In this document: positions 1 to 6,102 of the stretch, in pieces
Numbering within the stretch: the first letter of the stretch is position 1
How the letters are laid out: every line of letters begins with the position of its first letter
Assembly: GCA_050701115.1 (NCBI GenBank)
Contig: JBOHER010000118.1
Location: forward strand, 1-9,607
Direction of reading: 5' to 3'
Length of the DNA stretch: 9,607 bases
Origin: JBOHER01 sp050701115
Lineage (GTDB): Bacteria > Actinomycetota > Actinomycetes > Mycobacteriales > Pseudonocardiaceae
Notes under the pieces: model-generated
The model's database searches: none
Seen by the model: only the letters and a program-made list of their open reading frames with translations
Told to the model about the DNA's origin: nothing
Translations under genes and position numbers: made by a program

Positions 1-17
1 CCGAAGGCCACCTTCGG
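1..17. repeat. Short inverted repeat at left edge
   Basis: CCGAAGG (1-7) and CCTTCGG (11-17) are perfect inverted repeats with a 3-nt loop. On the minus strand this sits in the still-open esterase frame. It could be part of a terminator if the stop codon lies just outside the window, or only coding sequence. No T-tract can be judged because the window ends here. Confidence 0.4.
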
Positions 18-1295
18 CTCGCCTGCCACCCGCCCGCCTGCCACCCGCCCGCCTGCCGCCCGCCCGCCTGCCGCCGCGCGCGTCTGTACGTAGCTCCACT
101 CGAGGAACCGTTGCACGCCGCGCACCACGTGCGCGCTGCGGATGGACGGGAAGATGTCGAACGCGTGCTGCGCACCGGAAATCTCAGCGTAGGCGACCGG
201 CTGTCGAGAGGTCGCGCGCAACCTGCGCACGAACTCGCGGGCGTCCGAGACGGGGATCAACGAGTCGTGTTTGCCGTGGATGACGAAGAACGGCGGTGCG
301 TCCTCGGTGATCCTGGACAGCGGTGACGCCGCGACGTAGACGTCCCGGCACTCGCGCGGGTCCTGGCATACCACGTAGCGCTGCAATACCGAGCGCTGCA
401 GGACCCTGGCGGCCGTGGAGTCGGTCTGCGCGGCGAAGTCGTATGCCCCGTAGAAGGGCACGCAGGCCTGCACACCGGTGTCGACATCCGCGAAGCCCGG
501 CTGCCATTCCGCATCGTTCGGCGTCAGCGCCAGCAGCGCGGCCAGGTGCCCGCCCGCTGATCCACCGGTGGCCGCGACGAACGAGGGGTCGCCGCCGTAG
601 TCGGCGATGTTCTTCCTGATCCAGGCGAGGGCCTGCTTGGCGGCGACGATGTGGGCAGGCCACTTGGCCTTCGGCGACAGCGGATAGTTGATCGCCACGC
701 ACACCCATCCGCGCTGCGCCATGTGCAGCATCAATGGGATGCCCTGCTCGCCCTTGGTGCCGACCATCCAGGCGCCGCCGTGTATCTGCAGCAGCACCGG
801 GCAGTCCCTCGTGGGGGCGCGCGGGGTGTAGATGTCCATCAGGAACCGTTTGCCGCCGGGCGCGTAGGCCATATTGCGTTTCCGCCGCACTTCCGGATGG
901 CGCATCCGGAACGGAATCGCCAGCTGCCGCCACGGGGTAGCGAGGTCGCCGGGTTCGGTAGGCCGCACCAGGCCGGAGTGGTAGTCGGCGCCCAGAGTTT
1001 CGGTCAGTGCGTCCTCCACCTCGTCGCGGGCCCGCCCCGCCGAACCGATCAGGGCAGCCAGACCCGCCGCTGACGCCGCCGCCATGCCGAGGCCGAGCCG
1101 GTCATTCCGCCCGCGCCGGGCGAGGTGTGCCGCGGTGTCCGCTGCGGTGAGCGCGAGCAGGTGCGGCGCGAGTTCGGCGGTGGTCCAGCCGGCGAAGAAG
1201 GCGGGCACGGAGGTGGTTCGGCCGCGCAGTGGGCGCAGGGCGTTGACGGTGAGCGCCAGCTGCAGAGCACGGCGCGAGCGGAAAGACAGCAGCAT
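1..1295 (-). CDS. LipO/LipC-type HSL-family esterase (C-terminus beyond left edge)
   Basis: This is a carboxylesterase/lipase of the hormone-sensitive lipase type, expected to hydrolyse acyl esters. The ATG at 1293-1295 opens a frame with no stop before the left edge, so 431 residues are visible and the end is missing. Residues 1 to about 150 form an Ala-rich, helical N-terminal part. The alpha/beta-hydrolase core follows with the oxyanion motif HGGAW (172-176), nucleophile motif GGSAGG (Ser246), acid Asp344 in GKHDSLIP and His377 in QHAF, in the order and spacing of the family. The core seems to end near Trp400. After it comes a low-complexity tail of AGGR-like pentapeptides encoded by a 15-bp tandem repeat, longer than I expect for LipC/LipO (about 400-420 residues). 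It is divergent from a WS/DGAT gene, as lipO (Rv1426c) is from Rv1425 in M. tuberculosis. No Shine-Dalgarno precedes the ATG, and a -10-like TACTCT lies 6 nt upstream, suggesting a leaderless transcript. The family is sure; the natural substrate is unknown. Confidence 0.9.
   Translation of the reverse strand, partial: MLLSFRSRRALQLALTVNALRPLRGRTTSVPAFFAGWTTAELAPHLLALTAADTAAHLARRGRNDRLGLGMAAASAAGLAALIGSAGRARDEVEDALTETLGADYHSGLVRPTEPGDLATPWRQLAIPFRMRHPEVRRKRNMAYAPGGKRFLMDIYTPRAPTRDCPVLLQIHGGAWMVGTKGEQGIPLMLHMAQRGWVCVAINYPLSPKAKWPAHIVAAKQALAWIRKNIADYGGDPSFVAATGGSAGGHLAALLALTPNDAEWQPGFADVDTGVQACVPFYGAYDFAAQTDSTAARVLQRSVLQRYVVCQDPRECRDVYVAASPLSRITEDAPPFFVIHGKHDSLIPVSDAREFVRRLRATSRQPVAYAEISGAQHAFDIFPSIRSAHVVRGVQRFLEWSYVQTRAAAGGRAAGGRVAGGRVAGEPKVAF
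21..80. repeat. 15-bp tandem repeat, four copies, inside esterase 3' end
   Basis: The unit GCCTGCCACCCGCCC is present at 21-35 and again, identical, at 36-50. It recurs with one change (A to G) at 51-65 and in degraded form at 66-80. Because 15 is a multiple of three, the repeat keeps the esterase frame and encodes (A/V)AGGR pentapeptides on the minus strand. It lies after the conserved hydrolase core, so it looks like a minisatellite that lengthens a dispensable tail. Confidence 0.85.
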
Positions 1296-1301
1296 GGGAT
1301 G

Positions 1302-1307
1302 AGAGTA
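1302..1307 (-). promoter_or_regulatory. Predicted -10 element of the esterase (leaderless)
   Basis: On the minus strand TACTCT fits the actinobacterial TANNNT -10 pattern. It is followed by 6 nt and then the ATG at 1295, so transcription would start at or next to the start codon. I see no clear -35 hexamer at 16-19 nt. The KstR-type palindrome lies about 48 bp upstream of the presumed start point. Confidence 0.45.
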
Positions 1308-1334
1308 GCCGCACGGCCGGAATGCGACCGTCCG

Positions 1335-1352
1335 AGTAGAACATGTTCTACT
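1335..1352. promoter_or_regulatory. KstR-type operator, perfect 18-bp palindrome
   Basis: AGTAGAACATGTTCTACT is a perfect palindrome. Its inner 14 bases (1337-1350) match every fixed position of the KstR consensus TNNAACNNGTTNNA. KstR is the TetR-family repressor of cholesterol catabolism in mycobacteria and relatives. The box lies between the divergent esterase and WS/DGAT genes and covers the predicted -35 region of the WS/DGAT promoter, the right place for repression. A second box stands before the steroid operon of this window, which supports the assignment. Confidence 0.85.
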
Positions 1353-1365
1353 TTTGCGCTAGGAT
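1337..1365 (+). promoter_or_regulatory. Predicted leaderless promoter of the WS/DGAT gene
   Basis: TAGGAT at 1360-1365 fits the TANNNT -10 pattern and is followed by 6 nt and the ATG at 1372. TAGAAC at 1337-1342, 17 nt further upstream, is a weak -35 candidate (3 of 6 to TTGACA) and is the left half of the KstR box. No Shine-Dalgarno is present before the ATG, which agrees with a leaderless message. Confidence 0.5.
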
Positions 1366-1371
1366 ACGGAC

Positions 1372-2811
1372 ATGCAGCGACTCACTGGGCTCGACGCGAG
1401 CTTTCTGTACCTCGAAACGTCTTCGCAGTTGCTGCACGTGTGTGCGCTGATCACGCTGGACGGTTCGACAATTCCCGGCGGTTACTCCTTCGATCGTGTG
1501 AAGGCGAAGCTGGAAGAACGTACCGCTGTGCTGCCTGCCTTCCGGCGCAAGCTGCACAACTCGCGGTTCAACATGGACCACCCGGTGTGGGTCGAGGACG
1601 ATGAGTTCGACATCGACCACCATGTGCACCGGATCGGTGTCCCAGCGCCCGGTGGCCGGGAGGAGGTCGCCGAACTGTGCGCGCACATCGCCGGGCAGCC
1701 GATGTCGCGCCGCCGTCCGTTGTGGGAGATGCACGTTGTCGAGGGCGCGGCCAGCGGTGAGATCGTCATCGTGGCGAAGATGCACCACGCGGGCATCGAC
1801 GGAGTGAGCGGCGCGAACCTGATGACCTACTTGTCCGGCCTGGAGCCGGACGCTCCGCTGCCGGACCTGCCGCCGGAGCAGCGCGGCAACCCCGAGCCGC
1901 CGAGCGCGGTCGAGTTGATCGGCGACGGTCTGTTCAAGTTCGTCCGCAAGCCGATCGAGGTGGCCCGCCTGCTGCCCGGGATAATCGGGGTGGTGCCCGG
2001 TTTCATCTCGAAGTCGATCAAGGGTGAAGGCATGGCGCTGCCGTTCACCGCCCCGCGAACCTCGTTCAACGGCACGATCACCGGGCACCGCAGCGTCGCC
2101 TACACCCAGTTGGACCTCGATGACATCAAGCGAGTGAAGAAGGCCTTCGGGGTCACGGTGAATGACGTCGTACTGGCCCTGTGCTCGGGTGCGCTGCGCA
2201 CGTTCCTCGACGATCGCAACGAACTGCCAGACAAGCCGCTGCTCGCGTCGGTCCCGGTCTCGGTGCGCGGGCGCAGTGAACGCAGTGACGCCGGTTCGAA
2301 CAAGGTGTCGGCGATCTTCTCCACGCTGCCGACGCACCTCGACGACCCGGCGGAGCGGGTGCGGTCACTCGGTGAGAGCAACCGGAAGGCCAAGGAGCAC
2401 CACAAGAGGATTCCGGCCGATCTGCTGCAGGACTGGGCGCAGTTCGCCGCGCCGACCACGTTCGGCCTCGCGGTGCGTGCCTACTCCGCCCTGCGGCTGG
2501 CCGAGCGGCACCCTGTGGTGCACAACTTGGTGATCTCCAACGTGCCCGGTCCGCCGATGCCGCTGTACCTGCTCGGCGCGCGGATCACCGCGATGTACCC
2601 GCTCGGGCCGGTGTTCCACGGCTCCGGGCTCAACGTCACGGTGGTTTCGCAGGCAGGCAAGGTCGATGTCGGCCTGATCGGGGCGAGCGACCTGGTGCCG
2701 GACCTGTGGCCGCTTGCCGACGCCGTCCCGGGTGCCATGCGGGAGTTGCTCGAGGCCGCCGAAAAGGAGGAGGACGCGCACAGGCCGGAAGCCGAGCGGG
2801 CCAAGGCCTAG
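1372..2811 (+). CDS. WS/DGAT-family acyltransferase (wax ester synthase/diacylglycerol acyltransferase)
   Basis: This 479-residue protein belongs to the bifunctional wax ester synthase/acyl-CoA:diacylglycerol acyltransferase family, which makes triacylglycerol or wax esters from acyl-CoA at the membrane or lipid-droplet surface. The catalytic motif HHAGIDG is complete at residues 138-144 (His139 as the general base, Asp143). The N-terminal start MQRLTGLDASFLYLE, the RRPLWEMHV segment before the motif, NDVVLALCSGALR in the second half and the ISNVPGP stretch are all typical of the family. Length is normal (about 450-480). The last 20 residues are charged and poorly conserved. The pair with the divergent esterase resembles Rv1425/Rv1426c and Rv0221/Rv0220. 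A KstR-type box over its predicted -35 suggests steroid-inducible expression. The acceptor alcohol cannot be read from sequence. Confidence 0.95.
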   Translation: MQRLTGLDASFLYLETSSQLLHVCALITLDGSTIPGGYSFDRVKAKLEERTAVLPAFRRKLHNSRFNMDHPVWVEDDEFDIDHHVHRIGVPAPGGREEVAELCAHIAGQPMSRRRPLWEMHVVEGAASGEIVIVAKMHHAGIDGVSGANLMTYLSGLEPDAPLPDLPPEQRGNPEPPSAVELIGDGLFKFVRKPIEVARLLPGIIGVVPGFISKSIKGEGMALPFTAPRTSFNGTITGHRSVAYTQLDLDDIKRVKKAFGVTVNDVVLALCSGALRTFLDDRNELPDKPLLASVPVSVRGRSERSDAGSNKVSAIFSTLPTHLDDPAERVRSLGESNRKAKEHHKRIPADLLQDWAQFAAPTTFGLAVRAYSALRLAERHPVVHNLVISNVPGPPMPLYLLGARITAMYPLGPVFHGSGLNVTVVSQAGKVDVGLIGASDLVPDLWPLADAVPGAMRELLEAAEKEEDAHRPEAERAKA

Positions 2812-2814
2812 GTT

Positions 2815-3699
2815 TTACCGGGAGCGGGCGTGCACGGAGGCGCAGGCGGCCGCGAGCGCGGGCACGAACTTGCCCGGCCGGAACACACAGGCGGCGTGCC
2901 CTGCGTTGATCTCGAACGCGTTGGCGCCACGGATCGCGCGGACCACGGACCGTTGATGCGCAGGCGGGATCGCCCGATCCTGCGCGGTGACCACCACCGA
3001 GGTCGGCACCCGGATCTCGCCCAGCCAGCCGGTCGAATCGAACCGGCCGATCACATCGATCGCGGCCATGATCTCGGCCGGTTTCGTGCTGCGGAACTGG
3101 GCATAGAGCCACCGGTGGTCGGTGAGATCCGCGGCTGCGGCACCGCGCGGCGTGGCAAGGCGGGCCCGCGCCTGCCACATGGCTGCGGTGCCGGCGTAGG
3201 CGTCCAAGACGGCGTGGTGCCGCCGATTGTGCCGGAACGTGCTCGCCGTGGCGCACAGCACCATTCCACGCAGCCGTTCCGGCGCCCTGCGGGCCAGCAG
3301 TTGCGCCACCAGGGCACCCATGGAGTAGCCGGCGACCCCGAACCGCTCGATGCCGAGCAGGTCGGCGAGGGCAGGCACGTCCTCGGCGCACTCGTCCAAC
3401 GAGAACGTGTTCGACCTGATGCCGGCGCCGTGCCAGCGCTGGTCCAGGGTGATCACGCGATAGCGCTGGGCCAGCCTCGGCAGCGCGGGATACCAGTTGA
3501 GCAAGCCCGTGCAGGCGAGGCCATGCAGCAGGAAGAGCGGGTCCGCGTCGCGCCTGCCGACGTCGACCATCGCGGTTTCCCCCCGTCCGGGCAGCTCAAT
3601 GCGCTGAGGAGTCGGCACATCGGCAGTCGGCGGCACCGTGATGGTTCGTTGCGTGAGGTACCACCCGGTTCTGGTCAGCAGCATAAGCGGACCGCGCAC
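2815..3699 (-). CDS. Alpha/beta-fold hydrolase, KstR-box associated
   Basis: This is a 294-residue single-domain alpha/beta hydrolase of the 3-oxoadipate enol-lactonase/haloperoxidase-like group. Visible are the oxyanion motif HGLACTG (59-65), nucleophile elbow GYSMGA (Ser126), Asp241 in AQDRAIPP and His268 in AGHAAC, so the triad is complete. No signal peptide or membrane segment is evident. I chose the GTG at 3697-3699, which has an AAGGCAGG purine-rich stretch upstream; an ATG at 3682-3684 (residue 6) is an alternative. The stop is 3 bp from the WS/DGAT stop, tail to tail. At its 5' end it is divergent from the steroid side-chain operon and shares the region with the second KstR-type operator. 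A role as esterase, lactonase or thioesterase in steroid use is inferred from context only; the substrate is unknown. Confidence 0.88.
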   Translation of the reverse strand: MRGPLMLLTRTGWYLTQRTITVPPTADVPTPQRIELPGRGETAMVDVGRRDADPLFLLHGLACTGLLNWYPALPRLAQRYRVITLDQRWHGAGIRSNTFSLDECAEDVPALADLLGIERFGVAGYSMGALVAQLLARRAPERLRGMVLCATASTFRHNRRHHAVLDAYAGTAAMWQARARLATPRGAAAADLTDHRWLYAQFRSTKPAEIMAAIDVIGRFDSTGWLGEIRVPTSVVVTAQDRAIPPAHQRSVVRAIRGANAFEINAGHAACVFRPGKFVPALAAACASVHARSR

Positions 3700-3753
3700 G
3701 ATCTCAGCACCTGCCTTCAGTTCGAGGGTTGCATTCGGAGCCCCTTCTGGTTA

Positions 3754-3782
3754 AGACTAGAACAGGTTTCAATATCTGTCTG
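3754..3782 (-). promoter_or_regulatory. Predicted promoter of the alpha/beta hydrolase
   Basis: Read on the minus strand, CAGACA (3782-3777) matches four of six bases of TTGACA. After 17 nt comes TAGTCT (3759-3754), a TANNNT-type -10. The KstR-type box at 3758-3771 lies mostly in the spacer, so repressor binding would block this promoter. The leader to the GTG at 3699 would be about 45-50 nt. Confidence 0.5.
3758..3771. promoter_or_regulatory. KstR-type operator before the side-chain operon
   Basis: TAGAACAGGTTTCA fits all fixed positions of TNNAACNNGTTNNA, though its two halves are less symmetric than in the box at 1337-1350. It lies 53 bp before the chosen chsE1 start and between the predicted -35 and -10 of the divergent hydrolase. 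In mycobacteria the homologous operon belongs to the KstR regulon, so this is where an operator is expected. I could not define a convincing plus-strand -10/-35 pair next to it. Confidence 0.75.
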
Positions 3783-3810
3783 TGGGGCATGCCACCCGGG
3801 TGTCCGCCAG

Positions 3811-3816
3811 AAGGGA
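3811..3816 (+). promoter_or_regulatory. Ribosome binding site deciding the chsE1 start
   Basis: AAGGGA lies 7 nt before the GTG at 3824. This supports that codon over the GTG at 3782, which has no such sequence at a suitable distance and would add 14 residues with no likeness to the family. Confidence 0.55.
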
Positions 3817-3823
3817 CGAGGGC

Positions 3824-4927
3824 GTGGATTTCAGCCTCGATGAGAACCAGCGAGCGGTCGCCGAACTCGCTGCCGAGGTGCTGCGCAAGGAGTGCGACGG
3901 CGCGCAGGACGAACTCGACCCGGAGCCGGGCCATGCCGAGCCGGTATGGGCGGCCATGGCGAAGGTCGGCCTGCTGTCGCTGGCGGTACCGGTCGACCTG
4001 GGTGGCGACGGGCTCGGCGTCAGCGAAGTGGCGGTCGTACTGCGCGAAGTCGGCGCCCGAGGCGCTCGCGTGCCCGCTCTGGCTACCCTGGCGCTCGGTG
4101 TGTTGCCGGTGAGCGCGCACGGCACCGAGGTTCAGCAGGCCGCCCTGCTTCCCGACGTCGCGACCGGGACCGCCCTGCTGACCGGTGCGCCCAGCGAGCC
4201 TGCCAGTCCGTTCGCCGACCGGCTGCGCACGACCGCGACCCGCACCGCTGACGGATGGGCTCTCGACGGCGTCAAGACAGGCGTGCCCTGTGCCGCACAG
4301 GCAAGCCGGATCCTCGTGCCTGCAACAGTTTCCGGTGGGAGCGCGGTGTTCCTTGTCGGCCCGCGGGCCGATGGTGTCACCCTGCTCCGCACACCGACCG
4401 CGACCGGGTCTCCCGAATACACGGTCACCTTGGACCGCGCCATCGTCCCTGACGAATCGGTGCTGGGGGGTGACACCTCGGGGGCCGTGGTGCGGTCCGT
4501 GCGCGATTTCGGGCGAGCGGGCGCCGCCGCTCTCGGCGACGGGGCCGTGGCCGGGGCGCTCGAACTGACCACCGCCCACGTGCGTACCCGGCATCAGTTC
4601 GGCAAGCCGTTGGCCACGTTCCAGGCCGTTGCCCAGCAGATCGCCGACGTCTACATCGCCTCCCGCACGGTGCACCTGGCCGCGACCACCGCCTGCTGGC
4701 GGCTCGGCGTAGGCCTTGATGCGGCCGAGGATCTCGACCTCGCCGCCTACTGGCTCACCGCCGAAGCGCCACCGGCGCTGCGCACCTGCCATCACTTGCA
4801 CGGTGGGCTCGGGGTGGATGTGACCTACCCGCTGCACCGGTACTACTCGACGGTCAAGGACCTGGCCCGCTTTCTCGGCGGCGCAGGCAGCCGGCTCGAG
4901 GCGTTGAGCGTCTCGGTGGGGAGCTAG
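3824..4927 (+). CDS. chsE1: Acyl-CoA dehydrogenase subunit ChsE1 (FadE28-like)
   Basis: This 367-residue protein is the non-catalytic partner in the alpha2beta2 acyl-CoA dehydrogenase ChsE1-ChsE2. That enzyme oxidises 3-oxo-4-pregnene-20-carboxyl-CoA, the C22 intermediate of cholesterol side-chain breakdown, with FAD. It begins VDFSLDENQRAV (GTG start), as FadE28 proteins begin with a similar Asp-Phe. The FAD/subunit contact motif RHQFGKP is at 256-262, and the C-terminal HLHGGLGVDVTYPLHRYY begins at 324. No Glu is found at the loop where the partner has its catalytic base (here VRDFGRAGAAALGD) nor in the GGLG segment, as expected for this subunit. It is first in the five-gene operon; the next gene starts 5 nt after its stop. 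A GTG at 3782 is an alternative start. Assignment rests on gene order as much as sequence. Confidence 0.88.
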   Translation: MDFSLDENQRAVAELAAEVLRKECDGAQDELDPEPGHAEPVWAAMAKVGLLSLAVPVDLGGDGLGVSEVAVVLREVGARGARVPALATLALGVLPVSAHGTEVQQAALLPDVATGTALLTGAPSEPASPFADRLRTTATRTADGWALDGVKTGVPCAAQASRILVPATVSGGSAVFLVGPRADGVTLLRTPTATGSPEYTVTLDRAIVPDESVLGGDTSGAVVRSVRDFGRAGAAALGDGAVAGALELTTAHVRTRHQFGKPLATFQAVAQQIADVYIASRTVHLAATTACWRLGVGLDAAEDLDLAAYWLTAEAPPALRTCHHLHGGLGVDVTYPLHRYYSTVKDLARFLGGAGSRLEALSVSVGS

Positions 4928-4932
4928 CCACG

Positions 4933-6102
4933 ATGCACATCGAACTCACCGAGCAGCAATACGAACTGCAGTCGCGACTGCGGGAGTACTTCTCCGGCCT
5001 GATGACCGTCGAAGAACGCACCGCGATGCTTACCGATCGGCATGGGCCCGTTTTCCGGGATGTCGTGCGCAGAATGGGCCGCGACGGCTGGCTGGGCGTC
5101 GGCTGGCCCAAGGAGTACGGCGGCCACGGACTCGGCGCGGTCGAGCAGCAGATCTTCGTCAACGAGGCGGCGCGCGCGGATGTGCAACTGCCCTCGGTCA
5201 CCCTGCAGACGGTGGGTCCGACCCTGCAGGCCTTCGGCACCGACGAGCAGAAGGACCTGTTCCTGCCGAGGATCCTGTCCGGCGAGGTGCATTTCGCGAT
5301 CGGGTACAGCGAACCGGAAGCGGGTACCGACCTGGCCTCGCTGCGCACCACGGCCGTCCGGGTCGGTGATCATTACGTGGTCAACGGGCAGAAGATCTTC
5401 ACAACCGGCGGGCACGACGCCGACTACATCTGGCTGGCCGTCCGCACCGATCCGGCTGTGTTGTCTTCTGGCGGCCCCAAGCACAAGGGCATCTCGATTC
5501 TCATTGTGGACACCCGGGATCCCGGCTACACCTGGACGCCGATCATCACCTGCGATGGCGCTCACCACGTCAACGCGACGTACTACGCCGATGTGCGGGT
5601 ACCGGCGAACATGTTGGTGGGTGAGGAAAACCAGGGCTGGCAACTGATCACAACGCAGCTCAACCACGAGCGGGTGATGCTCGGTCCCGCCGGGCGGATC
5701 GGTGTGCTCTACGACCGGGTGCATACCTGGGCGGCTGCCAAGAAACTGCTTGACCTGCCCGACGTGCGAGCCGCCCTTACCGAGACTCGGGCGACGCTGC
5801 GGATCAACGAACTGCTCAACTGGCAGGTCGCTTCCGCCGAGTCGGGAGTGCCGGTTGATGTGGCGGATGCGTCGGCCACCAAGGTGTTCGGTTCCGAGCG
5901 GACCCAACGACTCGGTGCCCTGCTGGAGGAGATTGTCGGCAGGCACGGTGATCTCGCCGACTTGGAGACCGCTGAGCTGATGACCTGGCTTGACGTGCAA
6001 GCCAAGCGCAATCTGGTACTGACCTTCGGTGGTGGGGTCAACGAGATCCAGCGCGAACTGATCGCGATCACTGGGCTCGGATTGCCGAGGGCGCCCCGAT
6101 GA
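4933..6102 (+). CDS. chsE2: Acyl-CoA dehydrogenase catalytic subunit ChsE2 (FadE29-like)
   Basis: This 389-residue protein is the catalytic half of the steroid acyl-CoA dehydrogenase heterotetramer, introducing the double bond into the three-carbon side chain of the C22-CoA ester. Visible signatures are the N-terminal helical domain, WPKEYGG near residue 60, the acyl-CoA dehydrogenase signature GYSEPEAGTDL (Ser126-Asp133 region), a likely catalytic Glu246 in LNHERVML, and the C-terminal FGGGVNEIQRELIA starting at 365. Its length is close to FadE29 of M. tuberculosis (about 387). GGGGAG at 4918-4923 lies 9 nt before the ATG and overlaps the end of chsE1. The stop overlaps the chsH2 ATG by 4 bp, so translation is probably coupled. 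The dehydrogenase identity is firm; the steroid substrate follows from operon order. Confidence 0.92.
   Translation: MHIELTEQQYELQSRLREYFSGLMTVEERTAMLTDRHGPVFRDVVRRMGRDGWLGVGWPKEYGGHGLGAVEQQIFVNEAARADVQLPSVTLQTVGPTLQAFGTDEQKDLFLPRILSGEVHFAIGYSEPEAGTDLASLRTTAVRVGDHYVVNGQKIFTTGGHDADYIWLAVRTDPAVLSSGGPKHKGISILIVDTRDPGYTWTPIITCDGAHHVNATYYADVRVPANMLVGEENQGWQLITTQLNHERVMLGPAGRIGVLYDRVHTWAAAKKLLDLPDVRAALTETRATLRINELLNWQVASAESGVPVDVADASATKVFGSERTQRLGALLEEIVGRHGDLADLETAELMTWLDVQAKRNLVLTFGGGVNEIQRELIAITGLGLPRAPR

Noticed and set aside
21..80. CRISPR-like array from the tandem repeats at the left edge
   Set aside because: The units are contiguous 15-mers without spacers and keep a reading frame; this is a coding minisatellite.
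1348..2337. A minus-strand open frame opposite the WS/DGAT gene
   Set aside because: Low-complexity Arg/His/Gln/Val-rich translation typical of an antisense shadow; the plus strand carries the HHxxxDG enzyme.
3401..3414. GAGAACGTGTTCGA, a near match to the KstR consensus
   Set aside because: It lies inside the hydrolase coding region, misses the first fixed T, and has no promoter-like sequence next to it.
2830..3843. A plus-strand open frame of 337 codons opposite the alpha/beta hydrolase
   Set aside because: Its translation lacks motifs, and the minus strand has a full Ser-Asp-His triad in the right order.
3704..4837. A 377-codon minus-strand open frame opposite chsE1
   Set aside because: No domain signature, and it would overlap the whole of an evident acyl-CoA dehydrogenase gene and the divergent promoter.
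5604..5617. AACATGTT core inside chsE2
   Set aside because: The flanking T and A of the KstR consensus are missing and it is deep in a coding sequence; it is likely chance.
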